From positions 295 to 43,877 of the forward strand of contig NZ_LMOM01000076.1 in the NCBI RefSeq assembly GCF_001424185.1: 43,583 nt of DNA, written 5' to 3'. The notes under the pieces are model-generated. The model was not told the origin of the DNA. It did no database searches and worked only from the letters and a program-made list of their open reading frames with translations. The translations under genes were made by a program, and so were the position numbers. Source of the DNA: Deinococcus sp. Leaf326. GTDB lineage: Bacteria; Deinococcota; Deinococci; Deinococcales; Deinococcaceae. Shown here in pieces: positions 8,765 to 16,582 of this stretch; within the stretch, counting starts at the first letter, position 1, and every line of letters starts with the position of its first letter.

Positions 8765-9748
8765 TCAGGTGTGAATGGTCCACCGCGAGGCGTCCCCGAA
8801 ACACAGATCGGCATTAATGGCGGCGGCAGCCCGCGCGCCACTGGCCGCCGCCAGAACAACCTGCTGCTCGCCGATCATGTCGCCCGCAGCATATACGCCA
8901 GGAACGCTGGTTAGCCCCGTCTCGGGAGTGACAGCCAGCAGCACGCCGGCCAGTGGGCCACGGTCGATGCGGGCACAGCCGAGTTGCTCAGGGAGGGCGG
9001 AGCGCTGTGCCTGCCCAGGGGTCACGAACAGGGTGTCACGGCCGAGCCGGGTACCGTCCTCGAAAGTGACATTTCGTCCGTCCCACTGGGCGACGAGACG
9101 TTCATCAATGCGGACGCCCAGGTCATCGAGGTTCGATTGTTGCTGAGCTGTGAGATGGGCAGGGCCGTGGGTGAGCAGGACCAGGTGGGGCGTCCATTGC
9201 CGCAGCAGGACGCCGCGGTGGTAGGCCATATCGCCGCCGCCGGGAATCAGGTCGGCGAGGTCCTGATCGCGAACTTCCCAGCCATGGCAGTAGGGACAGT
9301 GGTGGACGGTCGTGCCCCAGCCCTCCTGCAGGCCGGGAATGTCGGGAAGGAGATCGGTGACGCCTGTAGCCAGCAATAGGCGGCGAGCGTGGACGGTGTT
9401 GCCGCCCTCCAGCGTGACGGCGAAGCCCTCCTGAGCAGGAACGACTCCTTCGGCAAGGCGGGCGAGGCGGGTCACAGGGTAGGGGGCAAGTTGTTCGCGG
9501 GCGAGGCGGGTGAGTTCGAGAGGTGGGGTGCCGTCGCGGGTGAGGAGGCCGTGGGAGGCCTGAGCTGGGGCATTGCGGGGTGGACCCGAGTCGAGAAGTA
9601 GAGTGGAGCGCCGGGCACGGCCGAGAACGAGAGCGGCGTTCAGTCCAGCGCTCCCGGCACCAACTATGACCACATCGAAGGAAGCATCTTTTGATATCAC
9701 GTTATCAATAGATAGGATTTTTGCATGTTGGTCAACCCTGGAATGCAC
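8765..9748 (-). CDS. thioredoxin-reductase-like FAD-dependent oxidoreductase
   Basis: A 327-residue class II flavoprotein: FAD-binding VVIVGAGSAGLNAAL (about 26-40), redox-active CPYC at 151-154 in a HHCPYCHGWE context, and the C-terminal FAD motif VPGVYAAGDM. The NAD(P)H-binding Rossmann loop, usually G-x-G-x-x-A, reads LIPGGGDMAYH and looks altered, so the electron donor is uncertain. The CPYCHGWE context is typical of the small TrxR-like family that includes the HypT/TrxB-like sulfhydryl oxidoreductases. Start choice is unclear. ATG 9748 gives a 27-residue extension before the first beta strand; a GTG at 9700 is nearer to the usual family start and sits inside a perfect palindrome (9691-9708). 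With no ribosome-binding site before GTG 9700, a leaderless transcript is possible. Confidence 0.85.
   Translation of the reverse strand: MHSRVDQHAKILSIDNVISKDASFDVVIVGAGSAGLNAALVLGRARRSTLLLDSGPPRNAPAQASHGLLTRDGTPPLELTRLAREQLAPYPVTRLARLAEGVVPAQEGFAVTLEGGNTVHARRLLLATGVTDLLPDIPGLQEGWGTTVHHCPYCHGWEVRDQDLADLIPGGGDMAYHRGVLLRQWTPHLVLLTHGPAHLTAQQQSNLDDLGVRIDERLVAQWDGRNVTFEDGTRLGRDTLFVTPGQAQRSALPEQLGCARIDRGPLAGVLLAVTPETGLTSVPGVYAAGDMIGEQQVVLAAASGARAAAAINADLCFGDASRWTIHT
9691..9708. promoter_or_regulatory. palindrome at the flavoprotein start (candidate operator)
   Basis: TTGATATCACGTTATCAA has perfect 6-base arms (TTGATA/TATCAA) around a 6-base centre and overlaps the alternative GTG start at 9700. 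Upstream on the minus strand a TTGACC hexamer (9735-9730) could be a -35 element, with TATCTA/TATTGA sequences as -10. A small dimeric repressor or a redox regulator could bind here. This is inferred from symmetry only. Confidence 0.45.
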
Positions 9749-10029
9749 AATCCATAAGGGGCTGTAGAGGGGATGGGGTGGGACTCAGAGAAGAGAGGCT
9801 CGCCGACCACCAAGTCGCCCTCATGATCATTGTTTATCACTCTGTCCGGGCAGTACCAGGAGAGACAAGCGTGCGTACAGCCCGCCGGTCACACTCGGAC
9901 GCTTCAAGCTGCCTTCTATTACGCAACGGTCCACCCTGGCACAGGAACAGCTTGAGCCCGGGTAGCCGGGCCCATCCCTGCCTACCTGCCTGTTCCCCTC
10001 TGGCCTCCTCACTGCCAAAACGTCCCGCC

Positions 10030-10482
10030 TCAGTGGTGGACATCCGAGACGAAGAAGGCACTCTGGTCCTTTCCCACGGCGTACCCCCACCGCACGTCGA
10101 ACCAGATTTCCCGCGCTCCCCTGCACGTCTTCAGCTCCAGACCGACCGTGTGCATGCCTACGCGCTGCCCGAACTGAGGCTGGCCGTTCTGGACTGCCCG
10201 GGAGCCGTACCGCGTCTGACCGTAAACATCCAGAATCGTCGTGGTCTGAAGAGGGTCGAGCGCGACGTTCAGATCGTCACGCAGTTCCTGCGGACCGGCG
10301 GGTGTGCCCCAGTGCCAGGTCAGACTGCGCAGGGTCACGGGTCGTCCACCGACGTTCTCCATCCAGAGGTGGTCCACAGGCCGCGCCCGGTAGTGGTAGA
10401 GCTCGGGAGGGAGTTCACGGGCATGCAGGAGATAGTTAGGATGCTCGAGCAAGGTATGAATGGTGGTCTCGCAGCTCGGCAT
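10030..10482 (-). CDS. hypothetical protein, 150 residues
   Basis: No family was recognised. The protein is rich in aromatic residues and beta-strand-like segments (LWMENVGGRPVTLRSLTWHW, RVGMHTVGLELKTC, EIWFDVRWGYAVGK) and looks like a small all-beta fold. Codon use is GC-biased at third positions like the real genes nearby, and the overlapping opposite frames have no motif, which supports this strand. There is no signal peptide and no membrane segment; three Cys are scattered. It is flanked by long gene-free stretches and appears monocistronic. It could be a defence-unrelated orphan; no function is proposed. Confidence 0.55.
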   Translation of the reverse strand: MPSCETTIHTLLEHPNYLLHARELPPELYHYRARPVDHLWMENVGGRPVTLRSLTWHWGTPAGPQELRDDLNVALDPLQTTTILDVYGQTRYGSRAVQNGQPQFGQRVGMHTVGLELKTCRGAREIWFDVRWGYAVGKDQSAFFVSDVHH

Positions 10483-11343
10483 GGGACCCGCTATATCAGG
10501 TGGTCTGTAACGGGTGCGTTATCGCCGGCCTGGCCCTGTTCCGCCTGGAGGTGCCCCTCATCCCCAGGCCCAGGAGGACGCCCCAGCAGGCCTCCATCGA
10601 CAACAAGAAATTCGATGCCCAGCAACGCGCTTCCTTTCCCCCTTCATGGGTGTCGGCCTCGCACCCAACGTCAAGCGAGGCTACGCGCACGACCCTCCCT
10701 ACGGGCTGCGGCGCCAGCAGAAGTGGTCCCACTGTCTCAGGACCTACACCGAGCGGTACCGCGTGCTTGGCGAGGCCCTGAGGTGGCAGGTGCAAGCCGG
10801 CAGATTCAACTGCCGCTCAATACCGGACCGGCCAAGCGACTTGGTCGCCCTCCAGGTAGCCGCTCGCCTCGAGGCTGGTCAAGCCTATACGCACGTCCAG
10901 TCCATGTTCAGGCAAGGCCTCGCAACTTCATGGTCAACCAGAAACGCCTCTACCTTCTGAGCAGGAAGACCTCTACCCTGACCCAGCCCCGAGGAGCCAC
11001 CTGGAGGCCTGTTTCCCTACGGTGGCTGTTGCTCAGGTGAGGCACCCACCCCCCACCCCCCCAGATGCGGTTACCAACACTTCCTCGTGCAGCGTCAGGT
11101 TCATGGGCAGCCAGATCGAACATGCTTTCCGCAGCCTTGTAGACGTCGTACTGACCTCACAGCCCACATCGGCTTCTGAACAACAGGGCAAATTTAGTTC
11201 CTCTGACGAAAAGTAATATTTTTGGTATTCCAGTCTTTCAAAGATGAGGTCTAAACAATAACTTTTTCGGCTACAGCGCCGCGTTCCCTTCCGTCTCTTA
11301 CCGCCGGCCATCTTCCTTTGGTCTGCCTTTCCTGAGGTGCAGC
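10483..11343. other. intergenic, no supported gene
   Basis: This holds 860 bases between the hypothetical gene and the LivJ-type binding protein. Overlapping plus-strand frames at 10500-10960 switch frame without a consistent protein signal, and none matches a family I know; a decayed gene is possible. The last 120 bases (about 11205-11290) are noticeably AT-richer and should hold the promoter of the gene at 11344, but I cannot pick a firm -35/-10 pair. Confidence 0.45.
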
Positions 11344-12537
11344 ATGTCTAGCGCAAAAACCGTACTTCGGCATTCGTTGTTCGTCCTCATCGGTTTGTCG
11401 AGCTTCGCCCAGGCCGCGACCCTCAAGATCGCGAGTGTCAGTCCGCTCTCAGGCGACTTGAGTCCCATCGGCACCGAACTACGCCGCGGGGTCGAACTCG
11501 CTGTCGAAGCGCGCGCCCGCGCCTTCAAATCCCAGGGCTACGATCTGCTTCTCGTTCCCTTCGACGATCAGGCGTCGGCCAGCCGTGCGGGCGGCATCGC
11601 GCGTGACATCGTGGCTGATCCGGCCATCGTCGGCGTCGTGGGTGCTGTGAATTCCAGTGTATCCAACGTGATCGCTCAGGTCTTCGAGGGGGCTCAGCTC
11701 GCGGCTGTCTCTCCGTCGAGTACCGACGACACGCTGACGACTCACGGCTGGAAGTCCTTCAGTCGTCTCGTCGCCCCTGACCGGGCCCAGGCCATCGCGG
11801 CCGCGACGTACCTTCAGGAAGAAGCCAACGCGAAAAACGTCTACATCGTCTCCGACAATACGGCTTACGGCAATGGCCTCTCGACGAGTGTTCAGGATCA
11901 GCTGAGACGGCGCAACATCACCGTCAGCGGCTACGTCGGCATCTCGGACGCTGCCGCGCTGGCAGGCGCCGTCAAGCGGATCGTCGACAGCCAGCCCGAC
12001 ACCGTGTACTTCGGCGGTAGTGACGACACGGGCGCAGAACTCGTCCGGGCTCTGCGCACAGCAGGGGTCACCGCTCTGTTCATCGGGGGAAACGGTCTGG
12101 ATGCGCCGAGTTTCGCCAAGCGCGCCGGGAGTGCTGCCGCCGGCGTCGTCTACTCGACCGTCTATGGTCCGGTCAGCGCCTATTCCGGTTCCGAAGTGTT
12201 CGAGAAGCAGTACACGGCCCGGTACAAGTCGGCTCCGACCGGCCGCGCCCTGATGGCCTATGACGCAGCGAACGTTCTGCTGAGTGCGATCAATACGACT
12301 CTGAAGTCTCCAGCGGTTCTCCCAACCCGCGCGGACGTGAGCGGCGCAGTACGCAAGGTCAAGTTCGAGGCCTGTGTCAACAAGAGTGCGCTGTTATGTG
12401 AAAGCATTTCGGGGCCGGTGGCATTCGACCCGCGCGGGGAACGGATGAGAACCCGCGTGATGTTGATGCGTCTGGGCAGTGATGCCAAAGCCAACATTCT
12501 GAGTACCAAGACCGTCGCTGCCGAAAGTCTGAGATAG
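11344..12537 (+). CDS. branched-chain amino-acid-type ABC transporter substrate-binding protein (LivJ-like)
   Basis: The 397-residue precursor has a classic signal peptide (basic N-terminus, LFVLIGLSSF core, A-Q-A cleavage near residue 26). It then has a type I periplasmic-binding fold: LKIASVSPLSGDLSPIGTEL with R-R-G-V-E-L-A-V, IVGVVGAVNSSVSNVIAQVF, a NVYIVSDNTAYGNGLS second-lobe opening, and DTVYFGGSDDTGAELVRAL. These are hallmarks of Peripla_BP_6/LivJ proteins. The usual ligands are branched-chain amino acids, other amino acids or amides. No permease or ATPase gene lies next to it, so it is an orphan that must borrow a transporter or act in sensing. The ATG at 11344 is preceded by a modest TGAGG-like site. 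Confidence 0.85.
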   Translation: MSSAKTVLRHSLFVLIGLSSFAQAATLKIASVSPLSGDLSPIGTELRRGVELAVEARARAFKSQGYDLLLVPFDDQASASRAGGIARDIVADPAIVGVVGAVNSSVSNVIAQVFEGAQLAAVSPSSTDDTLTTHGWKSFSRLVAPDRAQAIAAATYLQEEANAKNVYIVSDNTAYGNGLSTSVQDQLRRRNITVSGYVGISDAAALAGAVKRIVDSQPDTVYFGGSDDTGAELVRALRTAGVTALFIGGNGLDAPSFAKRAGSAAAGVVYSTVYGPVSAYSGSEVFEKQYTARYKSAPTGRALMAYDAANVLLSAINTTLKSPAVLPTRADVSGAVRKVKFEACVNKSALLCESISGPVAFDPRGERMRTRVMLMRLGSDAKANILSTKTVAAESLR

Positions 12538-12965
12538 GAAGCCGACCAGGACACGTCAGCTGTAGGATTTGCTCAGAAGCTGTAGCCTACGCTCTCCAAC
12601 TATATGGAGCACTATGTCCTATTATAACTGAGCGCTCCGAACTTGAGTACAGAAACAATCCCTCAACAGGCTCACTCTGAATATGAATACCGTACAGAGT
12701 AAGCCGTGTGGCAAATAATCATCCGGGCAGAAGTCTATAGTTACGGAGGAATGTTTCAGATACACTCCTCCGCAACACATCAAATACCCGGGAGGTCAGA
12801 TGAGATTCTCGGTATCAATGCGCAATTCAGCCAGTGCCGATCAGCAGACTGGAAATCTTTCTACAGTGATTGGAGTGGAATTATTATCCATAGAAAATCA
12901 GGATTACAGCCGTTATAGGAATGCAAGGTGGCACTCGAAGAAAGGCTGGCTTCTCCCCAGCTCGC
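12538..12965. other. AT-richer intergenic stretch without a recognised gene
   Basis: About 430 bases whose composition is clearly more AT-rich than the flanks (especially 12590-12920). A 70-codon plus-strand frame at 12706-12918 has no family resemblance and unbiased codon use. The base composition suggests recent acquisition or a decayed insert. No tRNA or terminator is visible. Confidence 0.4.
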
Positions 12966-13155
12966 TCAGCTCTGGGTAGAGCCGGCCATCACAAGGGGCT
13001 TACCTTCTCTATCCACAAGTACGGTCAGGCCATCACCTGTACCGCCCCACTTTGTAGAGGTGACAGACCCCTGTTTCGCGGTCGCAGATCACCTCAACCA
13101 CCTTGCCGAAAGTCTTTTCCTCATGGACCGTCTCAAAGCGTTTCTCCCTCACCAT
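12966..13155 (-). pseudogene. DUF6440-like small protein gene with a one-base frameshift
   Basis: Reading minus from ATG 13155 gives MVREKRFETVHEEKTFGKVV, then EVICDRETGVCHLYKVG, which stops early at TGA. Dropping one G from the GGGG run at 13045-13048 restores GGTGDGLTVLVDREGKPLVM and a stop at 12966. The combined 62-residue product has the DUF6440 layout (R-F-E...E, then a D-x-E-T-G-V-x-Y/H-L-Y strand, then G-G-L-T-V-L-x-D-x-x-G-K-P). The family has no known function. Either the run is a sequencing error or the gene is freshly dead. It is a stand-alone gene with no strong ribosome-binding site. The family call is from motif memory. Confidence 0.6.
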
Positions 13156-13229
13156 ATAAGTCTTCTATCCAGAAATACATGTAGCAGAGTTTAAGAGGCA
13201 TGAAAAACTAGTTCATGGAGCACTGCTGA

Positions 13230-13454
13230 TCATCCTTGAGGCTTTGCAACGGCTTCGACAAAACGATTGGTTTTCACTACTGAGTAATTGAGCGTACAGC
13301 GATAGAGCCGGCCTCTAGACATCAGGTTACCCCTAGTCGATGAACTACCGGTATTTACTTGTACTCTGATCCGGAGCGGTGGGCGCAGCTGGCCGAGTAT
13401 TCGATCTGCGGCGGGGTTCGGGGCATAGACCTGAGGGGTGCCGGCACGGCTCAA
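13230..13454 (-). CDS. unrecognised ORF, possibly a C-terminal gene fragment
   Basis: A 74-residue frame from TTG 13454, ending SVVKTNRFVEAVAKPQG. The same frame stays open upstream to about 13532 and there reads SADSFYSERAGGLIETYWLS, which looks protein-like but has no plausible start codon. This suggests either a TTG-initiated short protein or the tail of a truncated one. No family is recognised. It lies between the frameshifted DUF6440 gene and the PadR gene, in a neighbourhood of decayed genes. Confidence 0.3.
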   Translation of the reverse strand: MSRAGTPQVYAPNPAADRILGQLRPPLRIRVQVNTGSSSTRGNLMSRGRLYRCTLNYSVVKTNRFVEAVAKPQG

Positions 13455-13583
13455 CCAGTAAGTCTCAATCAGACCACCAGCTCGTTCTGAATAGAACGAG
13501 TCTGCACTTTTCCGCGCGGCGCCGACCCCGTCTCAATCCGACAATGTGATGGGAGGGGCTGGCCAGACTGGCTTCCCGTCATG

Positions 13584-14153
13584 TCAGTGGGCGCCACGAG
13601 GCATAGCCCCTTCTTCACCTGCATCATGAATACCACCCAGAACCTCCGTCCAGAAGGCAAGGTTGGCCTGTTCGTAAAGAAACCCCATGCGCAGCGTTCG
13701 CAGGGACGCAGGGACCAGCGCGTCACCGCTCATATCAGCCTGAATCTGTTCGTACTCCCGCATCCGCTCGCGGTGCACTGCCAGTTGCTCCTGGGCCAGC
13801 GAACGTAGCGCCGCTTCCGGCTCATCCGCGATGAAAAACAGTTTGAGCAACCCCAGGTCACGAAGTTCCGGCATACCTGCAGGCGCCCGCAGCCAGTCCC
13901 GGAGCGCCGCGCGGCCCGGGCCGGTCAGGTCGAAAAATCGCCTGCGCCGTCCCCCTGACTCCTGTTCCTCGCGCAACAAACCCAACCCCACGAGGCGCTG
14001 CGGCTCGGCGTAGAGCTGAGAGCGGGGGAAGTGCCAGAAATAACCGACCGACTCGTCGGCGCAGCGCTTGAGGTCATACGAGGTGCTGGGGCCACGCTGG
14101 GCGATGAGCCCCAGCACGATGTAGGACGAGGGGCTCAGGCTTGTGTCGCTCAC
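13584..14153 (-). CDS. PadR-family transcriptional regulator
   Basis: From the GTG at 14153 the protein has 189 residues. The N-terminal winged helix is SPSSYIVLGLIAQRGPSTSYDLKRC, then PRSQLYAEPQRLVGLGLLREE and the wing GRRRRFFDLTGPGRAALRDWL, all strongly PadR. The C-terminal half (about 100-189) is the helical dimerisation domain of PadR subfamily 2 (Vir_act_alpha_C), with LGLLKLFFI and LAVHRERMREYEQI. No ATG is in frame upstream, so GTG 14153 is the likeliest start. It is divergent from the DUF4188 gene with a palindrome between them (14196-14214), so autoregulation and control of the DUF4188 gene are likely. Confidence 0.85.
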   Translation of the reverse strand: MSDTSLSPSSYIVLGLIAQRGPSTSYDLKRCADESVGYFWHFPRSQLYAEPQRLVGLGLLREEQESGGRRRRFFDLTGPGRAALRDWLRAPAGMPELRDLGLLKLFFIADEPEAALRSLAQEQLAVHRERMREYEQIQADMSGDALVPASLRTLRMGFLYEQANLAFWTEVLGGIHDAGEEGAMPRGAH

Positions 14154-14195
14154 CTTCTCAGTGTACTCTTGGTCCAGACCATCTAATTTGGACTG

Positions 14196-14214
14196 TCCAA
14201 TATAGACTATTGGA
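14196..14214. promoter_or_regulatory. palindromic operator between padR and the DUF4188 gene
   Basis: TCCAATATAGACTATTGGA is a perfect inverted repeat with 7-base arms and a 5-base spacer, 43 bases upstream of the PadR start and 28 bases upstream of the DUF4188 ATG. It sits where both divergent promoters should be. It is probably the PadR operator; this is inferred from position and symmetry. Confidence 0.65.
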
Positions 14215-14241
14215 GTCTGATGGGGGCCTTCAGGAGGACCT

Positions 14242-14766
14242 ATGTCACAGCACACCGCACCCCCCACCCCCCGCCGCCTGACCGCCGAACTGGACGGGGG
14301 CTTCGTCGTTTTCCTGATCGGGATGCGTATCAACCAGCCCTGGAAGGTATGGGTCTGGCTGCCCGTGGCCCTGGCCATGCCGAAGATGCTGCGCGAGTTG
14401 GCCCAGCAACCGGAACTGGGCCTGCTGGCCACACAGATGCAGGGCGGGACGCTGGTGCAGTACTGGCGTGACGTGGACAGTCTCAACGCCTACGCCCGCA
14501 GCCGGGACCAGGTGCACCTGCCCGAGTGGGGCGCCTTCAACCGTCGGGCACGGCAGGCCCAGGGGGCGGTTGGGATCTGGCACGAAACCTATGTGGTCGG
14601 ACCGGGGCAATATGAAACGGTGTATGTGGATATGCCGGCCTACGGTCTGGGCCGCGCCGGACGGTTGGTGGAGGCCAGAGGGCACCGTCAGACGGCTCAG
14701 GGCCGCTTGACAGGCCATCCTGTAACTCCGGGTCAGGCTGGCGCGGCGCAGCCTGACCCGAGCTGA
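14242..14766 (+). CDS. DUF4188 domain-containing protein
   Basis: The 174-residue protein opens with the DUF4188 signature RLTAELDGGFVVFLIGMRIN followed by Q-P-W-K-V-W-V-W-L-P, then a helix PKMLRELAQQPELG, and YWRDVDSLNAYARSRDQVHLPEW with the GIWHETYVVGPGQYETVYVD strand pair. This is a dimeric alpha/beta-barrel (monooxygenase-like) fold, of unknown substrate. AGGAGG at 14232-14237 is a strong ribosome-binding site. Its usual genomic partner is a PadR regulator, present here divergently. The last about 25 residues are low-complexity and overlap a GC-rich hairpin that includes the stop. Confidence 0.85.
   Translation: MSQHTAPPTPRRLTAELDGGFVVFLIGMRINQPWKVWVWLPVALAMPKMLRELAQQPELGLLATQMQGGTLVQYWRDVDSLNAYARSRDQVHLPEWGAFNRRARQAQGAVGIWHETYVVGPGQYETVYVDMPAYGLGRAGRLVEARGHRQTAQGRLTGHPVTPGQAGAAQPDPS
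14729..14760 (+). terminator. GC-rich hairpin at the end of the DUF4188 gene
   Basis: CGGGTCAGGCT and AGCCTGACCCG form a perfect 11-bp stem with a 10-base loop, ending just before the TGA at 14764. No T-tract follows, so it is either a weak terminator or an mRNA-stabilising stem. Confidence 0.4.
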
Positions 14767-14932
14767 GCAACTTCTGGCCTCAGACACGGCAACCGCGCCA
14801 GATAGGCCACAGGCTGCGCCTCCTTAAGCTGCCCACACTGTACCCACACCTGCGTTGGTCTGAGGATTACCACTCACTTGACCCTCCCCATAGGGGAGCT
14901 GTTTGCAAAGGAATCACGGCGATCCTCCCCCG

Positions 14933-15364
14933 TCAGTCCTCCGGCTGGGCCTGCCAGGGATCGAGCAGGGTCACGCCAGTCCCCTGAAAGTCACTGACGT
15001 TCCGCGTCACCAGCGTCAACCCATGGATCAGCGCAGTCGCGGCCAGCAAGCCGTCCCGTTCAGGTTGCGTCTCAGGCACGTTCAGCGCAGCACATTGGCG
15101 CGCGATAGCCACCGTCACCGGCAACAGGCGACCGGCAAAGGCAGGGAGCACCTGACCTTCGACCCATCCCCGCAACGCGTGGCCCCGCTCTGCATCCCGG
15201 CGCTCCTGAAGCAGGAGGCCGAGTTCCAATTCCTGAACCGTGATGACCGAGAGATACAGTTCGGTCGTCAGAACCCGCTGTGCCCACTGGGCGACGTGTT
15301 TATCGGCCCGTCCAGCCTTCACCTTGCGTAACTCGGAAACGGTGTCCGTATCGAGGAGGTACAT
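14933..15364 (-). CDS. vapC: VapC-type PIN-domain toxin
   Basis: A 143-residue PIN ribonuclease: N-terminal MYLLDTDTVSELRK supplies the first conserved Asp, VQELELGLLL the Glu, and ERDGLLAATALIHGLTLVTR plus NVSDF the C-terminal acidic cluster (four acidic residues that bind Mg). In this family the toxin cleaves RNA, often tRNA or rRNA. Its ATG starts directly after the antitoxin stop (TGA immediately followed by ATG), so translation is coupled. It is paired with a Phd/YefM-type antitoxin, so this is a type II toxin-antitoxin module that probably stabilises the surrounding DNA. All acidic positions appear intact. Confidence 0.9.
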   Translation of the reverse strand: MYLLDTDTVSELRKVKAGRADKHVAQWAQRVLTTELYLSVITVQELELGLLLQERRDAERGHALRGWVEGQVLPAFAGRLLPVTVAIARQCAALNVPETQPERDGLLAATALIHGLTLVTRNVSDFQGTGVTLLDPWQAQPED

Positions 15365-15607
15365 TCAGTCGAACTCCGCGGCCTGCGCCAGACCCTGAGC
15401 CCTGGGAAATTCCACGTCCAGGTCGCCTCCGAAATGGAGAAGATCGACGATGGACATCTGGCCGCCCAACAGCGCCTCATACGCCTCGATACTCAGCAGC
15501 ACATGGCGCGGCCGGCCCCGCTCCGTAATGAAGACCGGCTCCTCGAGGGCTGCCTGACGGGCCCTGCTGACCTGCTGATTGAACTCCCGTGCACTGATCG
15601 TCGTCAT
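15365..15607 (-). CDS. Phd/YefM-type antitoxin
   Basis: The 80-residue protein begins MTTISAREFNQQVSRARQAA, the Phd/YefM N-terminal DNA-binding fold, followed by PVFITERGRPRHVLLSIEAYEALL. The C-terminal, disordered toxin-binding tail (SIVDLLHFGGDLDVEFPRAQ) has the D-L-x-F-x-x-x-x-x-x-x-x-P-R type motif. The ATG at 15607 is chosen because AAAGGAG sits properly before it and the upstream residues have no family match. A perfect palindrome overlaps its promoter region (15618-15639), consistent with the autorepression known for these antitoxins. Confidence 0.9.
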   Translation of the reverse strand: MTTISAREFNQQVSRARQAALEEPVFITERGRPRHVLLSIEAYEALLGGQMSIVDLLHFGGDLDVEFPRAQGLAQAAEFD

Positions 15608-15617
15608 CGTCGGCTCC

Positions 15618-15639
15618 TTTGTAGTGACAAGACTACAAA
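15618..15639. promoter_or_regulatory. palindromic operator of the antitoxin-toxin operon
   Basis: TTTGTAGT and ACTACAAA form perfect 8-base arms around the 6-base spacer GACAAG, starting 11 bases upstream of the antitoxin ATG and overlapping its ribosome-binding site. It is the expected place for Phd-type antitoxin autorepression. No second copy was seen. Confidence 0.75.
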
Positions 15640-15898
15640 AGAAATCCATGCAAGAGCCTGGACTCTCCGCAAGTACGGCCACCAGCAGCGCTGAGGGTCG
15701 AGGCGGTTCATCAGGACGCTGCATTTTGCTGGCCCTGTGTCCTCTGGAAAAACAAGGCGGGACCTGGCCGGGCTGGCACTGAGGTCCTCACCTCACCCCT
15801 CCGAACCACTGCCGTTTGGCCATCAGTCTTACGTCCACGAAGTTGCCCCCGAGCACAGCCTCGACCTGCAGCTAGCTATCCATGACTGGAGCCAGTTC

Positions 15899-16582
15899 TC
15901 ACGACTCGGCACGGAGGCGCCGGTAGAGCTTGAGAGGGCGCCCGGTAGGGCGGTACTCGATATCCATCTCTATGAGGTGAACGGTCGCCAGATATTCCAG
16001 GTAGCGCCACGCCGTGATCCGGCTCACGCCGATCCGTTGACCGACCAGTTCCGCGCTCAGAGCTTCGTCGGTGCGGTTCAGCGTCTCCCGGACCTTCTGC
16101 AGGGTCGCGGCGTCAATGCCCTTGGGCAGGTGGGCCACGGGGTCGTGGCGCAGCAGACGGTCGACTCCTTGCTGGGTCAGGTGGGCCAGCGACTGGGGGC
16201 GCCGGCGCTCCTGGTGGCGCTGCAACGCGGTCTGAAGTCGGGCGCGGTGAAACGGCTTGATCAGAAAATCGAGTACGCCGCTGAGGACCGCGTGCTGGAC
16301 GGTCGGCAGATCGTTGGCCGCCGTGATCATGATCACGTCCGGCGCAGCGGAGGTGCGGGGCAGGCCCTGGATCCAGTCCAGGCCACTGCCGTCGGGCAGA
16401 TAGATGTCGACGAGGAGCAGATCGGGCGACAGGTCGGCCAGATCACGCTGCGCCTGGGCGAGGGTGCCGACCGCACTGACCACCTGGAAGCCCGGCGTCT
16501 CCTCAATCAGGGCGCGGTGAACGGTCCGGACGAGGTCGTCGTCCTCGACAATCAGGACCCGGCTGAGAAACTCCGGCGACAT
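15899..16582 (-). CDS. DcuR/CitB-type response regulator
   Basis: A 227-residue response regulator. The receiver has SRVLIVEDDDLVRTVHRALI (acidic pocket), phosphoacceptor Asp59 in LLLVDIYLPDGSG, Thr in VIMITAAND and Lys in FLIKPFHR. The C-terminus (about 150-225) is the DNA-binding domain of the DcuR/CitB/DctR class, with SAELVGQRIGVSRITAWRYLEYL as the helix-turn-helix. The start is ATG 16582, giving an ATGA overlap with the kinase stop; a GTG one codon earlier is possible. It is the output of the overlapping CitA-like kinase and binding protein, and probably controls the divergent ABC importer at 19780. Confidence 0.9.
   Translation of the reverse strand: MSPEFLSRVLIVEDDDLVRTVHRALIEETPGFQVVSAVGTLAQAQRDLADLSPDLLLVDIYLPDGSGLDWIQGLPRTSAAPDVIMITAANDLPTVQHAVLSGVLDFLIKPFHRARLQTALQRHQERRRPQSLAHLTQQGVDRLLRHDPVAHLPKGIDAATLQKVRETLNRTDEALSAELVGQRIGVSRITAWRYLEYLATVHLIEMDIEYRPTGRPLKLYRRLRAES

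Noticed and set aside
9721..11040. 439-residue plus-strand frame
   Set aside because: It overlaps the antisense of the hypothetical gene at 10030-10482, has no family motifs, and consists largely of high-GC non-stop sequence.
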